64,000 nt of DNA from Jiangella sp. DSM 45060. GTDB lineage: Bacteria > Actinomycetota > Actinomycetes > Jiangellales > Jiangellaceae. A program made the translations under genes and the position numbers. Below, piece by piece: positions 8,744 to 17,437 of this stretch. The notes under the pieces are model-generated. The model saw only the letters and a program-made list of their open reading frames with translations, was not told the DNA's origin and made no database searches. The first letter of the stretch is position 1, and every line of letters starts with the position of its first letter. Location of the stretch: the NCBI RefSeq assembly GCF_900105175.1, contig NZ_LT629771.1, forward strand, positions 2,852,001-2,916,000, written 5' to 3'.

Positions 8744-11124
8744 CAGTCCTCCCGGCACTGGCCGGCCACCGGCCCGGTGACGTCGAGGTTCCGGACGACC
8801 GGCGCGGGGTCGTTGCCGAAGCAGCTGACGGGCCCGGTGACGGCGGTGTCCACCAGCCAGACGGCGCCGACGCTGCCGGTCACCGAGACCGGGCCGGTCA
8901 CCGTCACGCCGTCGAGGATCACGCCGCCGGCGCCGACGGCGCGCACCGGGCCGAGCACGGAGGAGTCCTCCGCGACCAGCACCGCACCGGGGCTGACCTG
9001 CACCGGCCCGACGACGTCGGCGCCGGACAGGCAGGTGGTCCCGGCGGTGACCGTGACCGGGCCGGTGTGCGGGCCGGTCACCGTGACGTCGCAGGGCGGC
9101 TGCGGCCGCAGGGCGAAGTTCCACCGGTACAGCGCCGCACCCCGGGCGTAGTAGAGGTTGCCCTCTTCGTCGGCGGCCAGCGAGCCGACGCCGGACGACG
9201 CGAGCTCGGTCGTCGCCCACGTCGACGGGTCGACCCGCCAGAGGCTGCCGGAGCTGGTGACGTAGAGGTAGCCGTCGTCGCGGAAGTACAGCTGCCGGTC
9301 GTGGCCGTACATGCTGGTGCTGCGCGGGAACAGCCGCTCGGAGCGGGTGACGGCGCGCGCGCCGGGGTCGTAGGTGAACAGCGTCCCGTCCGAGACGCCC
9401 CACAGCGTGCCGTCGTCGTCGAAGGTGAGCCCGTTCACCGCGCGGCCGCCCGGCACCGGGACGATCCGGTCCAGGACGTCGCCGGTGGCGGGGTCGGCGA
9501 CGAACAGCTCCGCCTCGGTGGCCACCGGGTCGATGCCGTAGCCGCCGTTGATCGACGTGCCGCCGTAGAGCAGCCCGTCGCGCTCGGCCAGCGACACCAC
9601 GCTCTGGTCGGGCACCACGTTCCGGTGCGTGACGACCTCGCCGGTGGCCGGGTCCCAGAGGCTCAGCGCGCCGCCGAGCCGGCCCGACTTCGGCACGCTG
9701 CCCACCGCCATGAGGTCGCCGACGCGGGCGAACGCCTGCGGCCGGTCCTGCTCGTCCGCGATCGTCACGGGCGGGCCCGGGTTGGTGCCGTTGCTCCACG
9801 GCCGGGTGGTGTCGAAGTCCAGCAGGCCCGCGCCGGGGTACCGGCCGAACACGAGGTGGTCGCCGTACGTGCCGAACCCCTCGATCTGGCCGGCGCCGGC
9901 CAGCAGCGTCGTCGCGCCGGTGTCCGGGTCGAACCGGGCCATCCCCGGCGGGGACAGGAACGCGCCGACGTACACGCCGCCGTCCGGTCCGGAGCCGAGC
10001 GTGGTGATGGTGTTCGGCGCGCCCTGCAAGTCGGCCTCGCCGATGTACCTGGTCTTCCTCGTCTGCGGGTTCCAGGCGTAGATGCGCCCGTAGTAGTAGG
10101 TCATGACCAGCGACAGGCCCGGGAAGTCGGGGTCGGCGAGGTCGACCCAGGCCCAACTGCCGGGGAACGCGTTGGGTCCCCAGCCGACCGGCGCGTAGGT
10201 GTGGGTGTCGAGGTCGTAGGCGACGATGCCCTGCGACGCGATACGGAAGTAGACATAGCGCCCCGACGGGTCCGGCGCCGAGATGGCGCGGCCGGAGATG
10301 CCCGGGACGGTGTTCACGAACTCGCCACTGCCGGTGTCGTAGACCAGCAGGTCGTTCGACGGCTGCACCCGCAGCAGCAGGTAGCCGCGGGCCAGCGTCA
10401 TGTCGTACACCACCTCGTGGGTGTCGTACTGCGGCGGCAGCGTGACCTGCGTGAACGCACCCGAGGCGCGGTCGAAGCGGGTCAGCCGCGCGCGCGGCTG
10501 GGTGCCGACCCAGACGCCGTCCTCGTCCGCCTCGAGCGCGCGGGCGTAGGTCTCGCCCGGCACCGCCTGGCCGTGGTCGGTGAACGCGCCGGTGGCCGGG
10601 TCGAACGAGAACAGTTTCCCGCCCGGGTAGGTGCCGCCGAAGACGACGCCGTCGGGCGCGGCGTCGAGGCGCCAGATCCCCTCGCCGGGGAACGGCACGC
10701 CCAGTTCCGTCACCGCGTCGTCGCCCGGCGTCCAGGAATACAGCTGACCCTCGGTCATGCCGAAGTAGACGGTGCCGTCGGCGGCGCTGAACGTGCTGGC
10801 CCAGCTGTTGACGCCGGCCGGCAGCCGCTCGGCGAACACCACCTCGCCGCTGCGCACGTCGGTCGCCTGGAACATGCCGGGCGTCTCCTCGTTGCCCGCG
10901 GTGACCCAGTACGCCTGTGGCCGGCCCTCGGCGTCGACGCCCTGGGACTGCTCCTGCGACAGCACTCGGCCCTCGATCGGGTAGCCGAGGGACTCCTCGG
11001 CTCCGGCGACGGCGGCGCGCGGCGCGGCCGGGGTGGTGGTGCCGGCGTCCGCCGCCGGCACGGTCAGCGACAGCACCAGTGCGGCGGCGACGGCCACCAG
11101 CGACGGTCGATACAGCCTCGTCAA
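8743..11124 (-). CDS. Secreted beta-propeller protein B with C-terminal beta-helix-like tail
   Basis: The protein has 793 residues and is a paralogue of propellers A and C. I chose TTG 11124: it is preceded by a strong AGGAGGAG ribosome-binding site and gives a clean Sec signal peptide ([19 protein letters not shown]...ADA). The upstream ATG at 11148 would start inside the operator. The repeats include [41 protein letters not shown] and [12 protein letters not shown]. The tail ([39 protein letters not shown]) keeps the four cysteines seen in A and C. It is the first gene of the A/B operon and diverges from propeller C across 169 bp that hold two operators. Confidence 0.8.
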   Translation of the reverse strand: MTRLYRPSLVAVAAALVLSLTVPAADAGTTTPAAPRAAVAGAEESLGYPIEGRVLSQEQSQGVDAEGRPQAYWVTAGNEETPGMFQATDVRSGEVVFAERLPAGVNSWASTFSAADGTVYFGMTEGQLYSWTPGDDAVTELGVPFPGEGIWRLDAAPDGVVFGGTYPGGKLFSFDPATGAFTDHGQAVPGETYARALEADEDGVWVGTQPRARLTRFDRASGAFTQVTLPPQYDTHEVVYDMTLARGYLLLRVQPSNDLLVYDTGSGEFVNTVPGISGRAISAPDPSGRYVYFRIASQGIVAYDLDTHTYAPVGWGPNAFPGSWAWVDLADPDFPGLSLVMTYYYGRIYAWNPQTRKTRYIGEADLQGAPNTITTLGSGPDGGVYVGAFLSPPGMARFDPDTGATTLLAGAGQIEGFGTYGDHLVFGRYPGAGLLDFDTTRPWSNGTNPGPPVTIADEQDRPQAFARVGDLMAVGSVPKSGRLGGALSLWDPATGEVVTHRNVVPDQSVVSLAERDGLLYGGTSINGGYGIDPVATEAELFVADPATGDVLDRIVPVPGGRAVNGLTFDDDGTLWGVSDGTLFTYDPGARAVTRSERLFPRSTSMYGHDRQLYFRDDGYLYVTSSGSLWRVDPSTWATTELASSGVGSLAADEEGNLYYARGAALYRWNFALRPQPPCDVTVTGPHTGPVTVTAGTTCLSGADVVGPVQVSPGAVLVAEDSSVLGPVRAVGAGGVILDGVTVTGPVSVTGSVGAVWLVDTAVTGPVSCFGNDPAPVVRNLDVTGPVAGQCRED

Positions 11125-11147
11125 GGCTCCTCCTCGCGAACGTAGCA

Positions 11148-11165
11148 TTTCGGCCTGGCCCGTTA
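11148..11165. promoter_or_regulatory. Operator 1 of the propeller regulon (upstream of propellers B and A)
   Basis: TTTCGGCCTGGCCCGTTA matches the shared 12-bp core CGGYCTNGNCCG, 23 bp before the TTG of propeller B. A possible -10 on the minus strand, TACGTT at 11144-11139, lies just downstream in the direction of transcription. No convincing -35 is seen. Confidence 0.75.
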
Positions 11166-11214
11166 GGCGGTCATCCTGGCAGCCGCCCACGGGCGGCGGC
11201 AAGAGGGTGGGTAA

Positions 11215-11251
11215 TTTCGGTCTTGCCCGATATCCGCCGTGCCGATAGCCT
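11215..11251 (+). promoter_or_regulatory. Operator 2 with overlapping promoter of propeller C
   Basis: The operator TTTCGGTCTTGCCCGATA spans 11215-11232. Its right half contains the -35 TTGCCC (11223-11228). A 17-bp spacer leads to the -10 TAGCCT (11246-11251), which fits the actinobacterial TANNNT pattern. A protein bound at the palindrome would cover the -35. Confidence 0.7.
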
Positions 11252-11293
11252 CCGGTGGCAGATCCCCCGTCCCGCCGTCTCGGAGGTCCCGCG

Positions 11294-13684
11294 ATGAGAG
11301 CGTTCCTGCCCGGATCGGCCGTCCTCGTGCTCGCCCTCGCCGCGGCGACATCGGCACCGCCCGCCGTCGCCCAGGACGAGCCCGCCGACGCGCCACCACC
11401 CGGCGAGGTCACCTCGCTCGGCACACCGCTGCAGGACGTGCTGCTGATCGGCGGCACGCTCGGCGCCGGCCCCGACGGCGCGCCGGTGCTGTGGAGCGCG
11501 TCGTCCGGCGCACCCGCGCACCTGAACGCCGTCGACCCCGCCACCGGCGAGGCCGTGGGCCGGTTCGACCTCACCGGAGCCGGCGGCTCCTGGGCGGTCG
11601 ACGCCGGCGCCGACGGCTCGGTGTACGTCGGCACCTACGGTGCGGCCGGCTTGTACCGCTGGACGGCGGCGGGCGGCGTCGAGGCGCTGGGCAACCCGAT
11701 CGCCGGTGAGACGTTCGTCTGGGACGTCTCCGTCGCCGACGACGGCCAGGTGTACGGCGGCACGTCGCCGGGCGGGAAGCTGTTCGGCTACGACCCCGCC
11801 ACCGGCGCGTTCCGCGACTACGGCCGGCTCTCCCCCGCGCACGCCTACGTGCGCAGCGTCGCCGTGCACGGCGACACCGTCTTCGCCGGCACCGAGAACC
11901 CGGCGGCCGTGTTCGCCGTCGACCGCGCGACCGGCGCCAGCACGGCGCTGCCGGTGCCCGACGGCCTGGACGTCTCGGCCGCGTGGGCGTACGACGTCGA
12001 CGTCGTGGGCGACTACCTCTACGTCCGCTACGGCACCGCGTCGCCGAGCCCGCTCTACGTCTGGGACATCGCCGCCGGCCGGTGGGTCGACAGCATCGCG
12101 TCGGCGCACGGGCTGGAGCCGTCGCCGCCGGACGAGCAGGGCCGCGTGTACCTGATCGTGGCCGGCGAGCTGGTCCGCTACGACCCCCGCGACGGCAGCA
12201 CGGTGAGCACCGGCGTGCCGTTCACCGGCCGGGTCGCGAACACCCGCGGCATCGGCTGGGCCGAACTGGGGCTGCCCGACTACCCCGGCCGCAGCATCGT
12301 CGGGCTGCTCTGGCGCGGCATGATGTTCCGCTACAACCCCACCACCGGCGCGAGCTCGTTCGTCCAGACCACCATCGAGGGCGAGCCGATCGACATCACC
12401 GCGCTCAGCGAGGGCCCGGACGGGCGCGTCTACGCGGGCGGCTTCCTCAACGGCGGCTTCGCGGCCGTCGACCCCGATACCGGCGCCCGCGAGGAGTTCC
12501 ACACCTTCTCCCAGAGCGAGGCGATGACGACGCACGCCGGCCGGCTCTACGTCGGCGCCTACCCGGACGCCCGCGTCTACTCCTACGACCCGGCGCTGCC
12601 GTGGCACAGCCCGGAGTACTCGCCGTCGCCGGACCCCGGCGTCGCCGACAACCCGGCCCGGCTGTTCGACTTCAAGAGCGACAAGCAGATCCGCCCGCGC
12701 GCACTGACGTCGGCCGGCGACCACCTCGCCGTCGGCACCATGCCCGACCTCGGCGAGCTGGGTGGCGTGTTCGCTCTGTACGACGCGGCCGGCGGCGAGC
12801 TGGTGCACGCCGAGCGGAACCTGATCGAGGACGAGAGCATCGTCGCGCTGGCCTACCGCGACGGCGTCGTCTACGGCGCCACCAGCATCTACGGCGGCCA
12901 GAGCGCCACGCCGCCGACGCAGCCCGAGGCCACCGTGTTCGCGTGGTCGGTGGCCGAGCGGCGGCTGCTGTGGGAACTGAACCCGGCGCAGGGCAAGCCC
13001 ACCATCGGCGCGCTGGCCTTCGACGGCACCGGCCGGCTGTGGGGCCTGGCCGGCACCAGCCTGTTCGCCATCGACGTCGACGCCGGGTCCGTTGTCGAGC
13101 GGGTGAGCTTCGGGTCCAGCGGCAGCAGCTCCGGCGACCTCGTGCTCAACCCGGCCGACGGCCTGCTCTACGCCTCGCCGGCCGGCAACCGGCTGGTCCG
13201 CGTCGACCCCGTGACTCTGGCCGTCGAGACGCTGCGGACCGGGACGGCGACGCACCTGGCCGCGCACAGTAGCGGCGATGTGTACCTCTCCTCCGGCCAC
13301 GAGCTGCTGCGGTTCACGCCCCGCTGCACGACGACGGTCACCGGCACCCACCGCGGCGACCTGACCGCGTCGACCGGCACCCTGTGCCTGGACGACGCGA
13401 CGGTGCTCGGCTCGATCACCGTGACCGGCGGCGCCGGCCTGCGCATCGGCGGCGGATCCGTGTTCGGGTCGGTCACCGCCGACGGCGCCTCGCCGGTGGT
13501 CATCGACGGCGCGACGGTGCGCGGCGCGGTCTCGCTGGTGAACGGCCCGGCGCCGGCCGCCGTCATCTCCGGGTCGACGATCTTCGGGTCGCTGGCCTGC
13601 TCGGGCAACGCCGAGGCGCCGACGGACGACGGCGTGCCGAACCGGATCCGTGGTGCCCGCTCCGGGCAATGTGCGACGCTGTGA
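11294..13684 (+). CDS. Secreted beta-propeller protein C with C-terminal beta-helix-like tail
   Basis: ATG 11294, preceded by GGAGG, gives 796 residues with a Sec signal peptide (RAFLPGSAVLVLALAAATSA...VAQ). The propeller repeats include VYVGTYGAAGLYRWTAAGG, VYGGTSPGGKLFGYDPATG, VYAGGFLNGGFAAVDPDTG and LYVGAYPDARVYSYDP. A hallmark shared with the other propellers is an acidic, Tyr-rich GVVYGATSIYGG block followed by a TQPEATVFAW segment. The C-terminal tail has the GSITV/GSVTA/GAVSL repeats and the four conserved cysteines. A sugar-nucleotide-type epimerase gene follows 29 bp downstream on the same strand. Confidence 0.8.
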   Translation: MRAFLPGSAVLVLALAAATSAPPAVAQDEPADAPPPGEVTSLGTPLQDVLLIGGTLGAGPDGAPVLWSASSGAPAHLNAVDPATGEAVGRFDLTGAGGSWAVDAGADGSVYVGTYGAAGLYRWTAAGGVEALGNPIAGETFVWDVSVADDGQVYGGTSPGGKLFGYDPATGAFRDYGRLSPAHAYVRSVAVHGDTVFAGTENPAAVFAVDRATGASTALPVPDGLDVSAAWAYDVDVVGDYLYVRYGTASPSPLYVWDIAAGRWVDSIASAHGLEPSPPDEQGRVYLIVAGELVRYDPRDGSTVSTGVPFTGRVANTRGIGWAELGLPDYPGRSIVGLLWRGMMFRYNPTTGASSFVQTTIEGEPIDITALSEGPDGRVYAGGFLNGGFAAVDPDTGAREEFHTFSQSEAMTTHAGRLYVGAYPDARVYSYDPALPWHSPEYSPSPDPGVADNPARLFDFKSDKQIRPRALTSAGDHLAVGTMPDLGELGGVFALYDAAGGELVHAERNLIEDESIVALAYRDGVVYGATSIYGGQSATPPTQPEATVFAWSVAERRLLWELNPAQGKPTIGALAFDGTGRLWGLAGTSLFAIDVDAGSVVERVSFGSSGSSSGDLVLNPADGLLYASPAGNRLVRVDPVTLAVETLRTGTATHLAAHSSGDVYLSSGHELLRFTPRCTTTVTGTHRGDLTASTGTLCLDDATVLGSITVTGGAGLRIGGGSVFGSVTADGASPVVIDGATVRGAVSLVNGPAPAAVISGSTIFGSLACSGNAEAPTDDGVPNRIRGARSGQCATL

Positions 13685-13713
13685 CCCCTGGCTCGGGCGG
13701 GAGGAGCGGCGGT

Positions 13714-14454
13714 ATGCACGTCCTGGTCATCGGCGGCGCCGGCATGGTCGGCAGCAACGTGGTGCCGCACCTCGCGCGGTGGCACACCGTCCGCGTGCTC
13801 GACCCCCGGACGGTGGCCGCCGCGGGCGTCGAGTCGGTCACCGGCGACGCCCGCTCCCCCGCCGACGTCGCGGCCGCGCTCGAGGGGATCGACGGCGTCG
13901 TGCACATGGCCGCCGCGGTGCCCCGGGTGGACGGCTACGACGCCGACGCGAACCGGCTGGCGTTCGAGGTCAACGTCGCGTCGCTGCACCTGGCGATGTC
14001 GCTGGCCTCGGCCGCCGGTGCGCGCTCGTTCGTGCACATCAGCACCATGTCGGTGTTCGGCGACTACGCCGCGCGGCGCATCGACCCGGCCGCCGTGCCC
14101 GACTCCGACGAGGTGTACGGGCTGACGAAGCGGCTGGGCGAGCAGGTCGTGGCGGCGCTGTCGCCGGCGCTGGGGCTGCCGGCCTGCTCGCTGCGGCTGA
14201 TCTACCCGACGCCCGACGCCGACTGGCCGCAGTGGCGCTCGCCCGAGGGACACCCGCCGCGGCCGATGTCGATGCGCGACGGCACGCCCATCCCGGCGCT
14301 GGCCGCGGCCGACCTCGCCACCGCCGTCGACCGCGCCCTGGCCTGGACCGGCCCCTACCGCCCGTTCAGCATCACCGCCGACGTCGCCGGCCGGTCCATC
14401 GTCCCCGACGACACCCAGGAGGCGCTGGGCTGGCGGCCGGTGCGGGTGCCCTGA
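13714..14454 (+). CDS. NAD-dependent epimerase/dehydratase (short-chain, extended type)
   Basis: The protein has 246 residues with an N-terminal Rossmann motif VLVIGGAGMVGSNVV, the Ser in HISTMSVFG and the catalytic YxxxK as VYGLTKRLG. GAGGAG lies 8 bp before the ATG. The length is close to uronate dehydrogenases and short sugar epimerases, and oxidation or epimerisation of a sugar is the likely job. It lies 29 bp after propeller C and is probably transcribed with it from operator 2. The exact substrate is not deducible. Confidence 0.82.
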   Translation: MHVLVIGGAGMVGSNVVPHLARWHTVRVLDPRTVAAAGVESVTGDARSPADVAAALEGIDGVVHMAAAVPRVDGYDADANRLAFEVNVASLHLAMSLASAAGARSFVHISTMSVFGDYAARRIDPAAVPDSDEVYGLTKRLGEQVVAALSPALGLPACSLRLIYPTPDADWPQWRSPEGHPPRPMSMRDGTPIPALAAADLATAVDRALAWTGPYRPFSITADVAGRSIVPDDTQEALGWRPVRVP

Positions 14455-14659
14455 CCACAGGCCGGGCGGGGCGTCAGGCACGGCGCGGCCTTGGCACGCC
14501 TGCGTGTTCCACAAACGGGGCGAAACGGGCGCGACAGGTGCGCCCCAGCGTGCCAAGCGGTGCAGCCCGGCGTGCCAGACGTCGCTCAACGGCGCCGTCT
14601 ACGGCGCCTGGGAGCTGATCGACCTCGGCCGGCTGGCCCCGCTCGACGCGCCCGGCCTG

Positions 14660-15427
14660 CTACTGACCACGCTCCTCGACGGCATCGGCCGCTGACCGGC
14701 CGGCGTCCAGGCCGAACACCTCGGCCGCGTTGCGCCACATCACCAGCTCCTCCTCGGCGGCGTTGAGCCCCGCCGCGCGGATGGCGCCCAGCGTGACGGC
14801 CGGGTGGATGAGCGTGGCGTCGCTGCCGAACATCAGCCGCCGCGGCCCGATGCGGTCCAGCACCCAGCGGATGCGCCCCGGCGCGGGCGTCGACCAGCAC
14901 GGCTCGAACCAGATGCGGTCCGTGCGCTCCGCCGCCGCCGGCGTCAGCCGCCAGTCCGGGCCGCCGAGGTGCGCGGCCACGACGCGGGCGCCGTCGACCC
15001 GGGCGACGACGTCGGCGAGCCCGACGATCTCGTCGCCCCACGTGTGCACGAGGGCCGGGAGGTCGTGCTCGGCCAGCAGCCGCAGCGCGTCGGCCATCGC
15101 CGGCGAGCCGCCGGGAGACTGGGCGTACTGGGTGTGGATCTTCGCGCCCGCGAAGAGCCCGGTCGGCAGCAGCTGCGCGAGCTGCGCGGCCGCCACGTCC
15201 AGCTCGCGCGGGTCGACGACCAGCAGGCCGCGCAGCCGCGGGTGCTCACGCAGGACGGGCAGCAGCGCCGGGTTGCCGGTCAGCGGGTCGTACACCACCG
15301 CCTCGACCGCCGACACCAGCTGCAGGTCGATGCCGCAGTCGTCCATCACCCGCAGGTTGACCGCCGCGTCGCCGACGTCGGTGCTGAAGAACCACGGGCC
15401 CCAGTGGCCGTGCACGTCGATGATCAC
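14660..15427 (-). CDS. Amidohydrolase-2 family metal-dependent hydrolase (canonical partner, cassette 1)
   Basis: The protein has 255 residues from GTG 15427. The metal-binding HxH is present as VHGH (His6, His8), followed by AKIHTQY, LPALVHTW, VAAHLGG and the catalytic Asp in MFGSDATL. All ligand positions of a PF04909-type amidohydrolase are therefore in place. Members hydrolyse or decarboxylate cyclic or lactone substrates. The start overlaps the stop of the degenerate partner (GTGA), and the DegT gene heads the operon. The second cassette at 22592-25265 repeats the same trio. Confidence 0.85.
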   Translation of the reverse strand: MIIDVHGHWGPWFFSTDVGDAAVNLRVMDDCGIDLQLVSAVEAVVYDPLTGNPALLPVLREHPRLRGLLVVDPRELDVAAAQLAQLLPTGLFAGAKIHTQYAQSPGGSPAMADALRLLAEHDLPALVHTWGDEIVGLADVVARVDGARVVAAHLGGPDWRLTPAAAERTDRIWFEPCWSTPAPGRIRWVLDRIGPRRLMFGSDATLIHPAVTLGAIRAAGLNAAEEELVMWRNAAEVFGLDAGRSAADAVEERGQ

Positions 15428-16128
15428 GCCGCCTCCAGCAGCCGCGTCAGGGTGCCGCCGGTCACCAGCTCGCGCTGCGGCGGTGTCAGGCCGCTGGCCG
15501 CCAGCCGGTCGACGACGGCGGCCGCCTCGAACCAGCCGGGGCGGCTGCCGAACACCAGCCGCTCGGCGCCGGCCTCGTCGGCCAGCAGCTCCCAGGCGTC
15601 GACGTCGCCGAGCAGCCGGGTCGACGCGTGGAAGCCGGGTTCGTCGCGGGCCAGCAGCACGAAGTCGCCCAGGTGGTAGAAGTGCGCGTCGACGAAGACG
15701 GCGGACACGCCCAGCCCGGCCAGCGCCGGCCCGACGACCCTGACGTCGCCCTCGGCCAGCAGCACGAGCCCGGCCGCGGCGGCCGCCCGGGCCACCGCGC
15801 GCAGGCCGGGCGCCGACGCCGGGACGTGCTGCCGGTCCGGCGCCAGCCGCACCGCCCGCACGCCCAGCTCCGCCGCCCGCTCCACCTCGGCCAGCGCCGT
15901 CAGCGGGTCGCGCAGATCGACCCCGAACGCCGCCTGCCAGCCGTGCGCCGCCGCGGCCGCACGGGCCTCGTCGTTGCCGCTCGGCGCGTCGAACAGCAGC
16001 GCGCGCAGCGACGTCACCAGCCCGCCGCCGATGCCCAGCGGCGGCAGCGACGCCGCCAGCTCCGGCCCGGTAAGGCGGTCGCCGGTGACGATGTCGCGCC
16101 CGATCAGCAGGTCGCCGTCGAGGATCAC
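15424..16128 (-). CDS. Amidohydrolase-like protein lacking metal ligands (degenerate partner, cassette 1)
   Basis: The protein has 234 residues from GTG 16128, overlapping the DegT stop (GTGA). The overall pattern follows the amidohydrolase-2 barrel: an N-terminal strand, ERAAELGVRAVRLAP, a late strand AERLVFGSRPGW and a C-terminal TGGTLTRLL. The HxH motif is absent from the first strand (VILDGDLLIG), and the late catalytic Asp position reads GSR instead of GSD/GTD. It is therefore unlikely to bind the usual metal alone. Immediate coupling to a canonical paralogue suggests a structural or regulatory subunit. A different chemistry is possible. Confidence 0.7.
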   Translation of the reverse strand: MILDGDLLIGRDIVTGDRLTGPELAASLPPLGIGGGLVTSLRALLFDAPSGNDEARAAAAAHGWQAAFGVDLRDPLTALAEVERAAELGVRAVRLAPDRQHVPASAPGLRAVARAAAAAGLVLLAEGDVRVVGPALAGLGVSAVFVDAHFYHLGDFVLLARDEPGFHASTRLLGDVDAWELLADEAGAERLVFGSRPGWFEAAAVVDRLAASGLTPPQRELVTGGTLTRLLEAA

Positions 16129-17390
16129 GAGGCCGCCACCGCCGTGTGCACCTTGGTGACGGCGGCGACGATGTCGTCGACGTCGGCCGGGGTGAAGTTC
16201 TCGTTCCACGGCACCACGACGAGGCGCCGGTAGACGAGGTCCTCGGCCACCGGGCACAGGCCGTCGCCGTAGTCGCGGCCGGCCAGCGGGTAGCCGGACG
16301 AGCCGTAGGTCAGCGGCTTGCGCAGCACCGGCTCGGTGTAGAGCGGGCGGGCGAGGTAGCCGGCCAGCGACGGCACGCCCTCGGCCGTCAGCGCCGCCGC
16401 GTAGCGCTGCAGCCCGGCCTCGTCCAGGCCGTCGACCAGCAGCGGGTAGTACCAGTACACGTGGTCGCCGTCGTCGGGCGCGAGCACCAGTCCCGGCAGA
16501 TCGGCCACCCGGCTCGCGAACGCCGTCGCGCCGGCCCGGCGGCGCTCGACGACGGCGGGCAGCTTGCGCAGCTGCTCGCGGGCGACCGCGCCGACCAGCT
16601 CCGTCATCCGGTAGTTCAACGCATACGACAGGTAGGCCCGCTCCCCCGTCTCGCGCGGCCAGCCCTTGTCGGCGAACCGGCGCAGCCGCAGCGCGAGGTC
16701 CGGGTCGTCGGTGGTGACCAGGCCGCCGTCGCCCGCGGTGATGTGCTTGTACTGCTGCAGGCTGAAGCAGCCCAGCTGGCCCACGGTGCCGGTCAGCGGG
16801 CCGCCGGGACGCACGGGCGCGAGGTAGGCCTGCGCGCAGTCCTCGATCAGCATGATGCCGGCGCGGTCGGTCAGCTCGCGCAGCCGCGCCACCGGGGCCG
16901 GCTTGCCGAACAGGTGGACGGCGATGACGGCACGGGTGCGCGGCCCGATCAGCGCGGCGACGGCGTCGGGGTCGAGGTTGCCGGTGAGCGGGTCGACGTC
17001 GGCGAAGACCGGGACGGCGTTCTGCGCGATGATCGGCGCGACCGAGCCCATGTCGGAGATGGGCGGCACGATGATCTCGTCGCCGGGCTCGGGGTCGACG
17101 GCGGCCACCGCCAGGTGCACCGCCGCGGTGCCGCTGCTGCAGGCCACCGCGTAGCGGGTGCCGATGAGCGCGGCGAACTCCTCGGTCAGCGCGTTCACCT
17201 CGGTGCCCCAGACGCTGGCCAGCATGCCGCTGCGCAGCACCCGCAGGACCGCGGCCTCCTCCTCCGGGCCGATGGTGCGCCCGCTCGCCTCCAGGGCCGA
17301 CGGCAACGGCCGTCCGGTGCGCACCGGCGTGCCGCCGTCGATGGCCAGCGTTCCCACAGCCTCGCCTGCTTCCTGTCGAGTAACGTTCAT
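16125..17390 (-). CDS. DegT/DnrJ/EryC1/StrS-family PLP aminotransferase (cassette 1)
   Basis: ATG 17390 gives 421 residues. The PLP-binding lysine is in LQQYKHITAGDGG (about Lys215). SSGTAAVHLA, the IIVPPISD strand and EDCAQA are typical of the family. The N-terminal LAIDGGTPVR is common in members found in catabolic clusters rather than antibiotic clusters. It likely moves an amino group to or from a keto sugar or cyclitol. It heads an operon with the two amidohydrolase-like genes and diverges from the regulator gene; operator 3 begins 2 bp before its ATG. Confidence 0.87.
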   Translation of the reverse strand: MNVTRQEAGEAVGTLAIDGGTPVRTGRPLPSALEASGRTIGPEEEAAVLRVLRSGMLASVWGTEVNALTEEFAALIGTRYAVACSSGTAAVHLAVAAVDPEPGDEIIVPPISDMGSVAPIIAQNAVPVFADVDPLTGNLDPDAVAALIGPRTRAVIAVHLFGKPAPVARLRELTDRAGIMLIEDCAQAYLAPVRPGGPLTGTVGQLGCFSLQQYKHITAGDGGLVTTDDPDLALRLRRFADKGWPRETGERAYLSYALNYRMTELVGAVAREQLRKLPAVVERRRAGATAFASRVADLPGLVLAPDDGDHVYWYYPLLVDGLDEAGLQRYAAALTAEGVPSLAGYLARPLYTEPVLRKPLTYGSSGYPLAGRDYGDGLCPVAEDLVYRRLVVVPWNENFTPADVDDIVAAVTKVHTAVAAS

Positions 17391-17392
17391 CG

Positions 17393-17410
17393 TATCGGTC
17401 TGGCCCGAAA
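17393..17410. promoter_or_regulatory. Operator 3, between the DegT operon and the regulator gene
   Basis: TATCGGTCTGGCCCGAAA matches CGGYCTNGNCCG. It lies 2 bp from the DegT ATG and 27 bp before the regulator ATG. A -10 for the regulator, TACAGT at 17426-17431, would start transcription near 17438, giving a leaderless message. The position allows control of both divergent units, including autoregulation. Confidence 0.72.
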
Positions 17411-17437
17411 ACTGGACCAGGTGGCTACAGTTGTCGC

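Noticed and set aside
4658-9151. A very long rightward open frame antisense to rarA, the aldolase and propeller A.
   Set aside because: Its Arg/Gly/Val-rich translation has no recognisable domain and mirrors the codon pattern of the real leftward genes. It is a by-product of high GC content. The same applies to long antisense frames at 9067-11145, 11171-13669, 30400-32799 and 45515-48106.
11148-11148. ATG at 11148 as the start of propeller B.
   Set aside because: It lies at the edge of operator 1 and has no ribosome-binding site. TTG 11124 follows AGGAGGAG and gives a proper signal peptide.
14339-14350. A near match to the regulon operator inside the epimerase gene (TGGCCTGGACCG).
   Set aside because: The first base breaks the CGG arm and the site is within a coding region, so it is treated as chance.
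14455-14659. CTTGGCACGC and GCGTGCCAAG as a regulatory stem in the gap after the first epimerase gene.
   Set aside because: The arms are 10 bp but about 50 bp apart, with a third related copy (GGCGTGCCAG) nearby. There is no clear terminator or operator geometry.
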